Below are positions 1-5,510 of a DNA stretch of 5,510 bases, one piece after another. The stretch spans positions 1-5,510 of the forward strand of contig JAKDIK010000198.1 in NCBI GenBank assembly GCA_030450535.1, written 5' to 3'. Under the pieces are notes generated by a model that saw only the letters and a program-made list of their open reading frames with translations, was not told where the DNA came from and made no database searches. A program made the position numbers and the translations under genes. Source of the stretch: Propionibacteriaceae bacterium. Lineage in GTDB: Bacteria > Actinomycetota > Actinomycetes > Propionibacteriales > Propionibacteriaceae. Numbering within the stretch: the first letter of the stretch is position 1; every line of letters begins with the position of its first letter.

Positions 1-6
1 CCTCCG

Positions 7-1407
7 ATGAGCGCGACGCTGACTCTGGCCGGACGCCTCGCGACGGCCCGCCTCGCCGACGCCCGCGGTGCCGGCGCGCTGGACGCCTTCGCCGTCGCCG
101 CCTACGCGGTTGCCGCGTGGTTGTCGTTCGTGGTCGCCTCCGGCACCTGGATGTTCGTGCGCCGCAGGGAGGACGTCCCTGCGTGGCTCCTCGAGAACGG
201 CGCCAGCGAGGCTCCGGTCTACACCACCATGTACGTCGTCCTGGCCGCCATGGCGTGCGCGCTGCTCGTGCTGCCGATCCTCGCGCTCGGCGGCGCCGCC
301 GCCCGCCTCGGCGCCCGCGGTCGGGCGCGCCGGCTGGCGTCCCTGCGTCTGATCGGCATGACCGGCGGCGAGGTCGTCGGCATGAGCGTGGTGGAGGGAC
401 TGGTGCAGGCGGCGGTCGGCGTCGTGCTCGGCCTGCTGGCCTGGGGCGCCTGCGTGCCGCTGCTGAGCCTCCTGAGCTTCCAGCACGCACCGATCGGCGC
501 CCACGAGTTGCTCATGCCGTGGTGGTGCTGGCTCGGCGTGATCGCGGTGATCCTCGCGCTGGCCGCGGCGTCCACGGTGCTGGGTCTGACGCAGGTGCGC
601 ATCTCACCGCTGGGGGTGACCCGGCAGCAGCCCAGCCCCGCGCTGCGCGCCTGGCGCGTCCTCGCCCTCGCGCTGGGCGTCCTCGCGGTGATCGGGCTGA
701 GCGCCCTGATGCAGCTTCCGCTGGGGGGCCTCGCCATGGGGCTCACCTTCGCCGGCATGCTCGCGTTCACCCTCACCATGATCAACCTGTTCGCGCCGTG
801 GCTGCTGCAGCTGATCGCGCGGATGGGCGTCCGCACCGGCTCCCCCGCCCGCCTGCTCGCGATGCGGCGCATCGTCGCCGACCCCCGCGGCGCCTGGCGC
901 AACGTCAGTTCGCTCTCCCTGCTGGGCGTGCTGGTGGGCATGTTGGCCGCGATCCCGCTCGACAACCCCGCCTTCGCCGACCTCGACGTGCTGAGCGCCA
1001 TGCTCATCGGCGACATCCGCAACGGCGCCCTGCTGACGCTCGCGATCGCGCTGGTCGTGGGGGCGGCCTCCACCGCGCTGGCGCAGGGCTCGGATGTCGT
1101 CGACCGCTCCGACGAGCTCGTCGCCCTCGACAAGATGGGCGTGCCGCCGGGCCTGGACGCCGCCGTGCGCCGCCATCAGGTGGTGCTGCCGCTGGTGTTC
1201 TCGCTCGGCGTGTCGCTCACACTGGGGGTGTTTGCCGGCCTGCCCATCGCGATGCAGCTGCCCGGCGGCTTCGGGATCGGCAGCACGGGGACGGCCATCC
1301 TGGCGCTCAGCGTCGGCGCGGCCCTCGCGATGACCCTGCTGGCCGCCGAATCCACGCGGCCGCTGCGCCGCCGCGTCCTGACCGCGCAGGTGCGCCGCAA
1401 CGACTGA
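7..1407 (+). CDS. FtsX/MacB-type ABC transporter permease
   Basis: A 466-residue integral membrane protein, inferred to be the permease of an ABC exporter or mechanotransmission complex; the substrate cannot be told. About ten hydrophobic segments are visible, near residues 27-49, 74-98, 124-156, 172-195, 215-235, 240-268, 300-316, 338-359, 391-415 and 427-447. The FtsX-domain signature is the cytoplasmic stretch RRLASLRLIGMTGGEVV (residues 108-124), followed by a membrane helix. The first repeat closes with RISPLGVTRQQ (198-208), typical of actinobacterial two-repeat FtsX permeases. A weaker second copy is DRSDELVALDKMGVPPGLD (366-384) plus the last two helices. The extracytoplasmic loops are short, so there is no MacB-type periplasmic domain. 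The start ATG at 7 overlaps a possible TGA at 8-10 of an upstream gene, as in ATPase-permease operons; no ATPase is in view. A start further upstream, outside the window, cannot be excluded. The family call is firm; the function is not. Confidence 0.88.
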   Translation: MSATLTLAGRLATARLADARGAGALDAFAVAAYAVAAWLSFVVASGTWMFVRRREDVPAWLLENGASEAPVYTTMYVVLAAMACALLVLPILALGGAAARLGARGRARRLASLRLIGMTGGEVVGMSVVEGLVQAAVGVVLGLLAWGACVPLLSLLSFQHAPIGAHELLMPWWCWLGVIAVILALAAASTVLGLTQVRISPLGVTRQQPSPALRAWRVLALALGVLAVIGLSALMQLPLGGLAMGLTFAGMLAFTLTMINLFAPWLLQLIARMGVRTGSPARLLAMRRIVADPRGAWRNVSSLSLLGVLVGMLAAIPLDNPAFADLDVLSAMLIGDIRNGALLTLAIALVVGAASTALAQGSDVVDRSDELVALDKMGVPPGLDAAVRRHQVVLPLVFSLGVSLTLGVFAGLPIAMQLPGGFGIGSTGTAILALSVGAALAMTLLAAESTRPLRRRVLTAQVRRND

Positions 1408-1411
1408 TCAG

Positions 1412-2053
1412 CTACCGCGTCGGCGCCAGCCGGCCCACGAACGCGGCCACGGCGTCCACCACGGTGGACGCCGTCGGGCGAGGGAACGAGTGGGTCGCGC
1501 CCGGCACGATCACCAGCTCGCGTTCGGACGCGTGGTCGGACGCCAGCGCGGCGCCCAGCTCGTCAGGGGAGCCGAAGGGATCCCGGGCCCCGGAGACGAG
1601 CAGGACCGGGGCCGCCACCGGGGTCAGCTCCGCGAGACGCGAGGCGTCCGGCCGGCCCGGCGGGTGCAAGGGAAACGACAACGCGACGACGCCGGCGACC
1701 GCGGGCGTCCACGTGCGGCAGGCGATCCGCGCCCCGGCGCTGCGCCCGCCGGTGAGCAGCGGCAGGCCGGAGAACTCGTCACGCACGGCGTCCCCCCCGG
1801 CGTTCCAGAGCGGGTCGGACGCCGGCGGCCGCGGCCCGGCGCTGCGGCCGGCCACGCGCCAGGGCAGCTCGTAGCGCGCGACGGCGACGCCGCGTTCGGG
1901 CAGCGCGGCGGCGAGGGCGTCCAGATCGACGGTCGCGATCTGGCCCGAGTGGCCGCCGCCGAGCACGAGGACGGCCGTGGGCTCGGCCGCAGTGGTGAGA
2001 TGCAGCCGACCGGGTCCGGCATCCGTCGCGACGATCCGGAATGTTTCAACCAT
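1412..2053 (-). CDS. Alpha/beta hydrolase, KANL3/Tex30-like family
   Basis: A 213-residue cytosolic protein with no signal peptide and a complete serine-hydrolase triad. The nucleophile elbow is GGRSAG with Ser105, the acid is Asp158 in SGARDPFGSPDEL, and the histidine is His188 in GATHSF. The segment YELPWRVAGR (61-70), a few strands after the first glycine-rich loop, is characteristic of the short bacterial KANL3/Tex30-like hydrolases (COG3571-type). The substrate is unknown. The usual HGAG-like oxyanion loop reads GGGHSG here (32-37). I chose ATG at 2053 because the first beta strand starts right after it. The frame stays open upstream to a TTG at 2137 and has a GTG at 2089, but those residues look non-structural and would use up the divergent promoter region. 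No strong Shine-Dalgarno sequence precedes 2053, only GGTG. The gene converges on the permease gene, 4 bp between stops, and diverges from the transglutaminase gene. Confidence 0.85.
   Translation of the reverse strand: MVETFRIVATDAGPGRLHLTTAAEPTAVLVLGGGHSGQIATVDLDALAAALPERGVAVARYELPWRVAGRSAGPRPPASDPLWNAGGDAVRDEFSGLPLLTGGRSAGARIACRTWTPAVAGVVALSFPLHPPGRPDASRLAELTPVAAPVLLVSGARDPFGSPDELGAALASDHASERELVIVPGATHSFPRPTASTVVDAVAAFVGRLAPTR
1449..1474. repeat. Perfect inverted repeat (12-bp arms, 2-bp spacer)
   Basis: The arms ACGGCGTCCACC (1449-1460) and GGTGGACGCCGT (1463-1474) are exact reverse complements around the dinucleotide AC. As RNA this would fold into an 11-bp stem with a four-base loop. 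It begins 41 bases after the permease stop codon and lies inside the 3' end of the hydrolase gene, where it encodes TASTVVDAV. No T-rich tract follows on either strand, so it is not a classical intrinsic terminator. It could act as a U-less hairpin terminator or RNA 3'-end stabiliser for the permease transcript, or be a by-product of the codons used. The repeat itself is certain; any function is inference. Confidence 0.6.
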
Positions 2054-2145
2054 GTCACCATGATGCGCGAACGGGTGCCGACCGGACACAATGGGGGCGC
2101 CCGTCCTTGTCAGGCCACCCGGCCGGCTCTTTCGCAAAGGATTCG
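2054..2145. promoter_or_regulatory. Divergent intergenic region, probable back-to-back promoters
   Basis: These 92 bases separate the start codons of two divergently transcribed genes, so promoters for both should lie here or just inside the gene starts. The only -10-like element I see on the plus strand is CACAAT at 2087-2092, which fits TANNNT poorly and has no clear -35 partner. On the minus strand TTGTGT (2091-2086) could be a -35, but its spacing to CATCAT (2065-2060) is 20 bases, longer than ideal. No operator-like palindrome or riboswitch fold was apparent. The regulatory role rests on gene orientation rather than on motifs. Confidence 0.4.
2136..2141 (+). promoter_or_regulatory. Shine-Dalgarno sequence of the transglutaminase-like gene
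   Basis: AAAGGA ends four bases before the ATG at 2146, an acceptable if short spacing. It is the best ribosome binding site in the window and decides the start of this gene over the longer open frame that begins at 2041 inside the divergent hydrolase gene. Confidence 0.65.
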
Positions 2146-3012
2146 ATGAACACCCGAACGCTCGTGCTCGGTGCCAGCTTCCGGCACGTCGCCCCGCTCC
2201 CCACGCCGACCCTCGCCATGATCGAGCACAAGCACGACGAGGTCGAGACCCTCTCGAGCGAGTGGCGCACCTCGCCCGACATCGAGATGACCGACTACAC
2301 CGACCTGTACGGCAACGTGGGCAAGCGGTTCATCCTGCCCGCCGGGGAGTCGGTGTACCGCTATCGGGCCATCGTCAAGGTGCCGGACGCCCTCGACGAG
2401 GCGGACCTCGACGCTCCGCAGACACCGATCGAGGAACTGCCCGACGAGGCGCTGCCGTTCCTGTTGCCGAGCCGCTACTGCCAATCGGACGTGCTGAGCC
2501 GCGACGCCTGGACACTCTTCGGCGACCTGGAGCCCGGCTACCGTCGCGTGCAGGCGATCTCGGACTTCGTCCACGAGCGCGTCCAGTACCGGACGGGTTC
2601 GACGATGAGCTGGTACACCGCCGTCGACGCGTTCAACAACGGCTACGGCATCTGTCGCGACCTGGCGCACACGTTCATCGCGCTGTGCCGCGCGATGAAC
2701 ATCCCGGCCCGCTACGTGTCGGGCTACCTGCCCGACATGGACGTGCCCCCGCCGCCGGTCGAGATGGACTTCCACGCGTTCACCGAGGTGTACCTCGGGG
2801 ACCGCTGGTGGACGATCGACCCGCGCCACAACGCCCGCCGCAAGGGTCACGTGGCGATCTCGCGGGGGCGCGACGCCGCCGACTGCGCGCTGGCCACCAC
2901 CTTCGGCAGCCCCTGGCTGCGCCGCATGCTGGTGACGACCCACGAGATCGATGCCGACGGAAACCCCCTCGCACCGCTCACGGGCTACGATCCGGACTTC
3001 CCCGAGGACTGA
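2146..3012 (+). CDS. Transglutaminase-like domain protein (COG1305 type)
   Basis: A 288-residue soluble protein of the transglutaminase/cysteine-protease-like superfamily. The N-terminal part (about 1-110) resembles the beta-rich domain usually found before the catalytic domain in this family and ends with the family-typical LPSRYCQSD. The catalytic core shows all three triad residues: Cys170 in GYGICRDLAH, His210 in MDFHAFTEVY and Asp225 in WWTIDPRHN. RYVSGYLPD (189-197) and SRGRDAADCALATTFG (239-254) are further family hallmarks. No signal peptide or membrane segment is present, so it probably acts in the cytoplasm. Members are presumed to be peptidases or amide-modifying enzymes, and the substrate is unknown. 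Relatives are often encoded beside alpha-E and circularly permuted ATP-grasp genes; neither is seen here. Start ATG 2146 is supported by AAAGGA just upstream. nadE follows after 49 bases on the same strand. Confidence 0.9.
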   Translation: MNTRTLVLGASFRHVAPLPTPTLAMIEHKHDEVETLSSEWRTSPDIEMTDYTDLYGNVGKRFILPAGESVYRYRAIVKVPDALDEADLDAPQTPIEELPDEALPFLLPSRYCQSDVLSRDAWTLFGDLEPGYRRVQAISDFVHERVQYRTGSTMSWYTAVDAFNNGYGICRDLAHTFIALCRAMNIPARYVSGYLPDMDVPPPPVEMDFHAFTEVYLGDRWWTIDPRHNARRKGHVAISRGRDAADCALATTFGSPWLRRMLVTTHEIDADGNPLAPLTGYDPDFPED

Positions 3013-3061
3013 AGGGTCGGGCGTCCCCACCGCGGTGCGCGGGGATGGGATGCTGGGCGGC
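3013..3061 (+). promoter_or_regulatory. Short gap before nadE, possible near-leaderless promoter
   Basis: The 49-base gap between the transglutaminase stop and the nadE start has no hairpin-plus-T-tract terminator. It holds a 10-bp palindrome, CACCGCGGTG (3028-3037), and a G-rich stretch GGGGATGGGATGCTGGG (3041-3057) directly before the start. A -10 element could lie in GATGGGAT (3044-3051), which would put transcription start at or within a few bases of the nadE ATG. No purine-rich Shine-Dalgarno sequence is evident, which also fits a leaderless mRNA. Read-through from the upstream gene is equally possible. Confidence 0.25.
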
Positions 3062-5122
3062 ATGGACTTCCGGAACCTCTACGACCACGGATTCGTGCGG
3101 GTCGCCGCCGCCACACAGCCCCTCCGGCTCGTCGACCCGAGCCGCAACGCCGCGGGCATTCTCACCCAGGCGCGCGAGCTGTCGGACGCCGGCGTGGCGC
3201 TCGCCGTGTTCCCCGAGCTGGGGCTCGTCGGCTACTCCATCGAGGACCTGCTGCTGCAGGACACGGTGTTGGACGCCGCGGCCGATGCCCTGGTCGATCT
3301 CGTGGAGGCGTCGAAGGAGCTCGGCACCGTCCTGATCGTCGGCGCCCCGCTGCGCAGCCTGCACCGCGTGTACAACTGCGCGGTCGTGATCCACCGCGGC
3401 CGCGTCCTCGGCGTCGTGCCGAAGGTCTACCTCCCCACGTACCGCGAGTTCTACGAAGCGCGGCAGATCGGGTCGGGCGCCGACGTCACCGGCGAGATCT
3501 CGGTCGCCGGCCAGGATGTTCCCTTCGGCGTCGACCTGCTCTTCGAGGCCACCGACGTGCCGAACCTCGTGCTCGCCATCGAGGTGTGCGAGGACCTGTG
3601 GGTGCCGATCCCGCCCGCCGCCGAGGCCGCGCTGGCCGGGGCGACGGTGATCGCCAACCTGTCGGGCTCCCCCATCACCGTCGCGAAGGCCGTCGACCGC
3701 CACCTCTTGTGCGCCTCGGCCAGCTCCCGCTACCTCGCCGCCTACGTCTACGCAGCCGCCGGGGAGGGCGAATCGTCCACCGACCTCTCCTGGGACGGCC
3801 AGACGATGATTTACGAGAACGGCTCGCTGGTGGCCGAATCCGAGCGCTTCCCGGCCGGGCCACGGGCGTCCGTGGCCGATGTGGACGTCGCGACGCTGCA
3901 CCAGGAGCGCATCCGGCAGGGCACCTTCGACGACAACCGCCGCGTCCACGCCGACCGCGTCTCCGAATTCCGCACGGTCTCCTTCGAGCTGGGACGGCCC
4001 ACCGGCGATCTCGGGCTGCGGCGTCCGCTGGCCCGCTTCCCGTTCGTGCCGGCCGATCCCGACCGGCTGGCCCAGGACTGCTACGAGGCGTACAACATCC
4101 AGGTCTCCGGGCTGGAGCAACGGCTGCGCGCCATCGGGCAGCCGAAGATCGTCATCGGCGTCTCGGGCGGCCTCGACTCGACCCACGCGCTGCTCGTCGC
4201 CGCCCAGGCCATGGACCGCATGGGTCGGCCGCGCACCGACATCCTCGCGTTCACCATGCCCGGCTTCGCCACCTCCGACCACACGAGGAACAACGCCACC
4301 GACCTCGCCCACGCCCTCGGCGTCACGTTCGAGACCCTCGACATCGTGCCGGCCTGTCGGGCGATGCTCGAGCAGATGGGGCACCCGTTCGCGTCCGGCG
4401 AGCCGGTCTACGACGTCACCTTCGAGAACGTCCAGGCCGGCATGCGCACCGACTACCTGTTCCGCATCGCCAACCAGCGAGGCGGGATCGTGCTCGGCAC
4501 CGGCGACCTGTCGGAGCTGGCGCTCGGATGGTGCACCTACGGCGTCGGCGATCAGATGAGCCACTACAACGTGAACGGCGGCGTCCCGAAGACGCTCATG
4601 CAGCACCTGATCCGTTGGGTGATCGCGTCCGGTCACTTCGGGGACGCCGCGGGCGCCACCCTCCAGTCGATCCTCGACACCGAGATCACCCCGGAACTCG
4701 TCCCGGTGAGCGAGGGCGAGACGCCGCAGTCGACCGAGGCGACCATCGGGCCCTACAACCTGCAGGACTTCAACCTGTTCCACGTGCTGCGCCACGGCAT
4801 GACGCCCTCGAAGATCGCGTTCCTCGCGTGGCACACCTGGTCGGACGCCGGCGCCGGCGACTGGCCGAGCGGCTTCCCCGACCACAAGCGCGTCGCCTAC
4901 GACCTGCCGACCATCAAGAAGTGGCTGGAGGTGTTCTGCCAGCGCTTCTTCGGGTTCGCCCAGTTCAAGCGCTCGGCGCTGCCGAACGGGCCGAAGGTCG
5001 TCCGGGGCGGCTCCCTCAGCCCGCGCGGCGACTGGCGCATGCCGTCGGACACCAGCGCCGACATCTGGGTGGACGAGCTGCGCCGCAACGTGCCGGACGC
5101 CGAGGCGCCGCCCGCCCCATGA
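3062..5122 (+). CDS. nadE: Glutamine-dependent NAD+ synthetase
   Basis: Catalyses the last step of NAD+ synthesis: ATP-dependent amidation of nicotinic acid adenine dinucleotide (deamido-NAD+), with ammonia from glutamine. At 686 residues it is the long two-domain form, close to the 679-residue M. tuberculosis enzyme. The N-terminal nitrilase-like glutaminase domain (about 10-300) has its full triad: Glu52 in VFPELGLVGYS, Lys121 in VVPKVYLPTYREFYE and Cys176 in IEVCEDLW. These are the numbers I recall for the mycobacterial enzyme. The synthetase domain (about 335-660) has the ATP PP-loop SGGLDST (368-374), then FENVQAGMRTDYLFRIAN (454-471) and GTGDLSELALGW (479-490). KRSALPNGPK (636-645) and SPRGDWR (653-659) mark the conserved C-terminus. 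I chose ATG 3062 because MDFRNLYDHGFVRVAA aligns with known N-termini; an in-frame ATG at 3050 would add four residues, and the frame is open to 2951. The stop overlaps the next gene's start (ATGA). Confidence 0.97.
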   Translation: MDFRNLYDHGFVRVAAATQPLRLVDPSRNAAGILTQARELSDAGVALAVFPELGLVGYSIEDLLLQDTVLDAAADALVDLVEASKELGTVLIVGAPLRSLHRVYNCAVVIHRGRVLGVVPKVYLPTYREFYEARQIGSGADVTGEISVAGQDVPFGVDLLFEATDVPNLVLAIEVCEDLWVPIPPAAEAALAGATVIANLSGSPITVAKAVDRHLLCASASSRYLAAYVYAAAGEGESSTDLSWDGQTMIYENGSLVAESERFPAGPRASVADVDVATLHQERIRQGTFDDNRRVHADRVSEFRTVSFELGRPTGDLGLRRPLARFPFVPADPDRLAQDCYEAYNIQVSGLEQRLRAIGQPKIVIGVSGGLDSTHALLVAAQAMDRMGRPRTDILAFTMPGFATSDHTRNNATDLAHALGVTFETLDIVPACRAMLEQMGHPFASGEPVYDVTFENVQAGMRTDYLFRIANQRGGIVLGTGDLSELALGWCTYGVGDQMSHYNVNGGVPKTLMQHLIRWVIASGHFGDAAGATLQSILDTEITPELVPVSEGETPQSTEATIGPYNLQDFNLFHVLRHGMTPSKIAFLAWHTWSDAGAGDWPSGFPDHKRVAYDLPTIKKWLEVFCQRFFGFAQFKRSALPNGPKVVRGGSLSPRGDWRMPSDTSADIWVDELRRNVPDAEAPPAP

Positions 5123-5510
5123 GCATCCGCACCCGGCTCGCACTCGGCATGCTGGCGCTGCTGGCCGTCGTGCTGGCCGTCGTCTGCGTCCTGCTGTACA
5201 CGCTGGTGCGGGCGCAGGTGGAGGCGCAGGTCGCCGACGAGCTCAACCGGACCGCCGACGAATTCGCCGTGCTCGCCACCCAAGGCGTCGATCCGGCCAC
5301 GGGGCAGGCGTTCACCGATCCCGAGCGGCTGATCGAGGTGGCGCTGACCCGCCTCGTCCTGGCCCCGCACGAAGGCGCTGTCGGCTACGTCGACGGGGAG
5401 TTGGAGTGGGAGGCCGACCCGATCATCACGCTGCGGCCCGAGGACGACCCGGAGCTTCGCGCGCGGCTCGACGAGATCGCGTTCCTGGATCACGGCGCGC
5501 TGGACGGCCT
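5119..5510 (+). CDS. Probable sensor histidine kinase, N-terminal part (cut by window end)
   Basis: An open frame of 130 codons plus two bases that runs off the right edge without a stop. MSIRTRLALG is a short basic N-terminus, followed by one strongly hydrophobic helix (residues 8-30, rich in L, A and V). Next comes an amphipathic stretch RAQVEAQVADELNRTADEF (31-49), then an acidic extracytoplasmic region with APHEGAVGYVDGELEWEAD (82-100) and LRPEDDPELRARLDEI (105-120). From memory, this layout and the NEG-x-VGxVDG / EDDPEL pattern are typical of the sensor domains of actinobacterial HAMP-containing histidine kinases. The HAMP, phosphoacceptor and ATPase domains would lie beyond the window, so the kinase call is inferred and the ligand is unknown. 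The ATG at 5119 overlaps the nadE stop codon. No Shine-Dalgarno sequence is seen in the C-rich bases before it, so translation is probably coupled to nadE. No response regulator gene is visible. Confidence 0.72.
   Translation, partial: MSIRTRLALGMLALLAVVLAVVCVLLYTLVRAQVEAQVADELNRTADEFAVLATQGVDPATGQAFTDPERLIEVALTRLVLAPHEGAVGYVDGELEWEADPIITLRPEDDPELRARLDEIAFLDHGALDG

Noticed and set aside
117..1874. A 585-codon plus-strand open frame crossing the permease and the antisense of the hydrolase
   Set aside because: Its translation is low-complexity, Arg/Ala/Pro/Gly-rich and spans two well-supported genes in other frames, so it is a composition artefact.
2054..2137. N-terminal extension of the hydrolase to a TTG at 2137
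   Set aside because: The added 28 residues have no domain character, the TTG has no ribosome binding site, and the extension would occupy nearly the whole divergent promoter region.
3028..3037. Palindrome CACCGCGGTG upstream of nadE as an operator
   Set aside because: A single short palindrome of this composition is expected often by chance in G+C-rich DNA. It has no flanking symmetry and no second copy was seen nearby.
2110..3063. A 317-codon minus-strand open frame opposite the transglutaminase-like gene
   Set aside because: Low-complexity Val/Arg/His/Asp-rich product with no motifs, lying opposite a gene with an intact Cys-His-Asp triad and a good ribosome binding site.
2978..5143. A 721-codon open frame on the minus strand covering nadE
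   Set aside because: It mirrors the codon phase of nadE in a G+C-rich genome, where stops are rare antisense. The product is rich in R, G, V, H and D with no recognisable domain, while nadE on the other strand has full catalytic motifs.
1..5510. Search for mobile elements, CRISPR arrays, tRNA/rRNA, phage genes or an undescribed defence-type system
   Set aside because: No transposase or integrase motifs, terminal repeats, spaced direct repeats, RNA gene hallmarks or unusual domain fusions were seen; codon use is even across all five genes.

Overview
The window is visibly G+C-rich. Its five genes use codons ending almost entirely in G or C, and both the spacing and the start signals look actinobacterial. 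The NAD+ synthetase is the best taxonomic anchor: it is the long, glutamine-dependent type and, from memory, is collinear with the Mycobacterium tuberculosis enzyme down to its catalytic residue numbers. The source is therefore very probably an actinomycete chromosome. I cannot name a genus from sequence alone.

Layout, left to right. (1) 7-1407 (+): an FtsX/MacB-type ABC transporter permease, probably the distal gene of an ATPase-permease pair whose ATPase gene lies just off the left edge. (2) 1412-2053 (-): a small alpha/beta hydrolase of the KANL3/Tex30-like type, convergent with the permease and only 4 bp from it. A perfect 12-bp-arm inverted repeat sits in its 3' end. (3) 2054-2145: a 92-bp divergent intergenic region that should hold the promoters of genes 2 and 4. 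(4) 2146-3012 (+): a transglutaminase-like (COG1305-type) cysteine protease-fold protein with an intact Cys-His-Asp triad. (5) 3062-5122 (+): nadE, a glutamine-dependent NAD+ synthetase with both domains intact. (6) 5119 to beyond 5510 (+): the N-terminal part of a membrane protein, most likely a two-component sensor histidine kinase. It overlaps the nadE stop codon by ATGA and is cut by the window end.

Functionally this is mostly ordinary chromosome. The last three genes run in the same direction, and nadE and the kinase gene are almost certainly co-translated. The transglutaminase gene may read through a 49-bp gap into nadE, or nadE may have its own near-leaderless promoter. I see no mobile element, CRISPR array, tRNA, rRNA, phage gene or pseudogene, and no convincing evidence of an undescribed system. 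The observations most worth a second look are the inverted repeat at the convergent junction and the tight coupling of NAD synthesis to a sensor-kinase gene.
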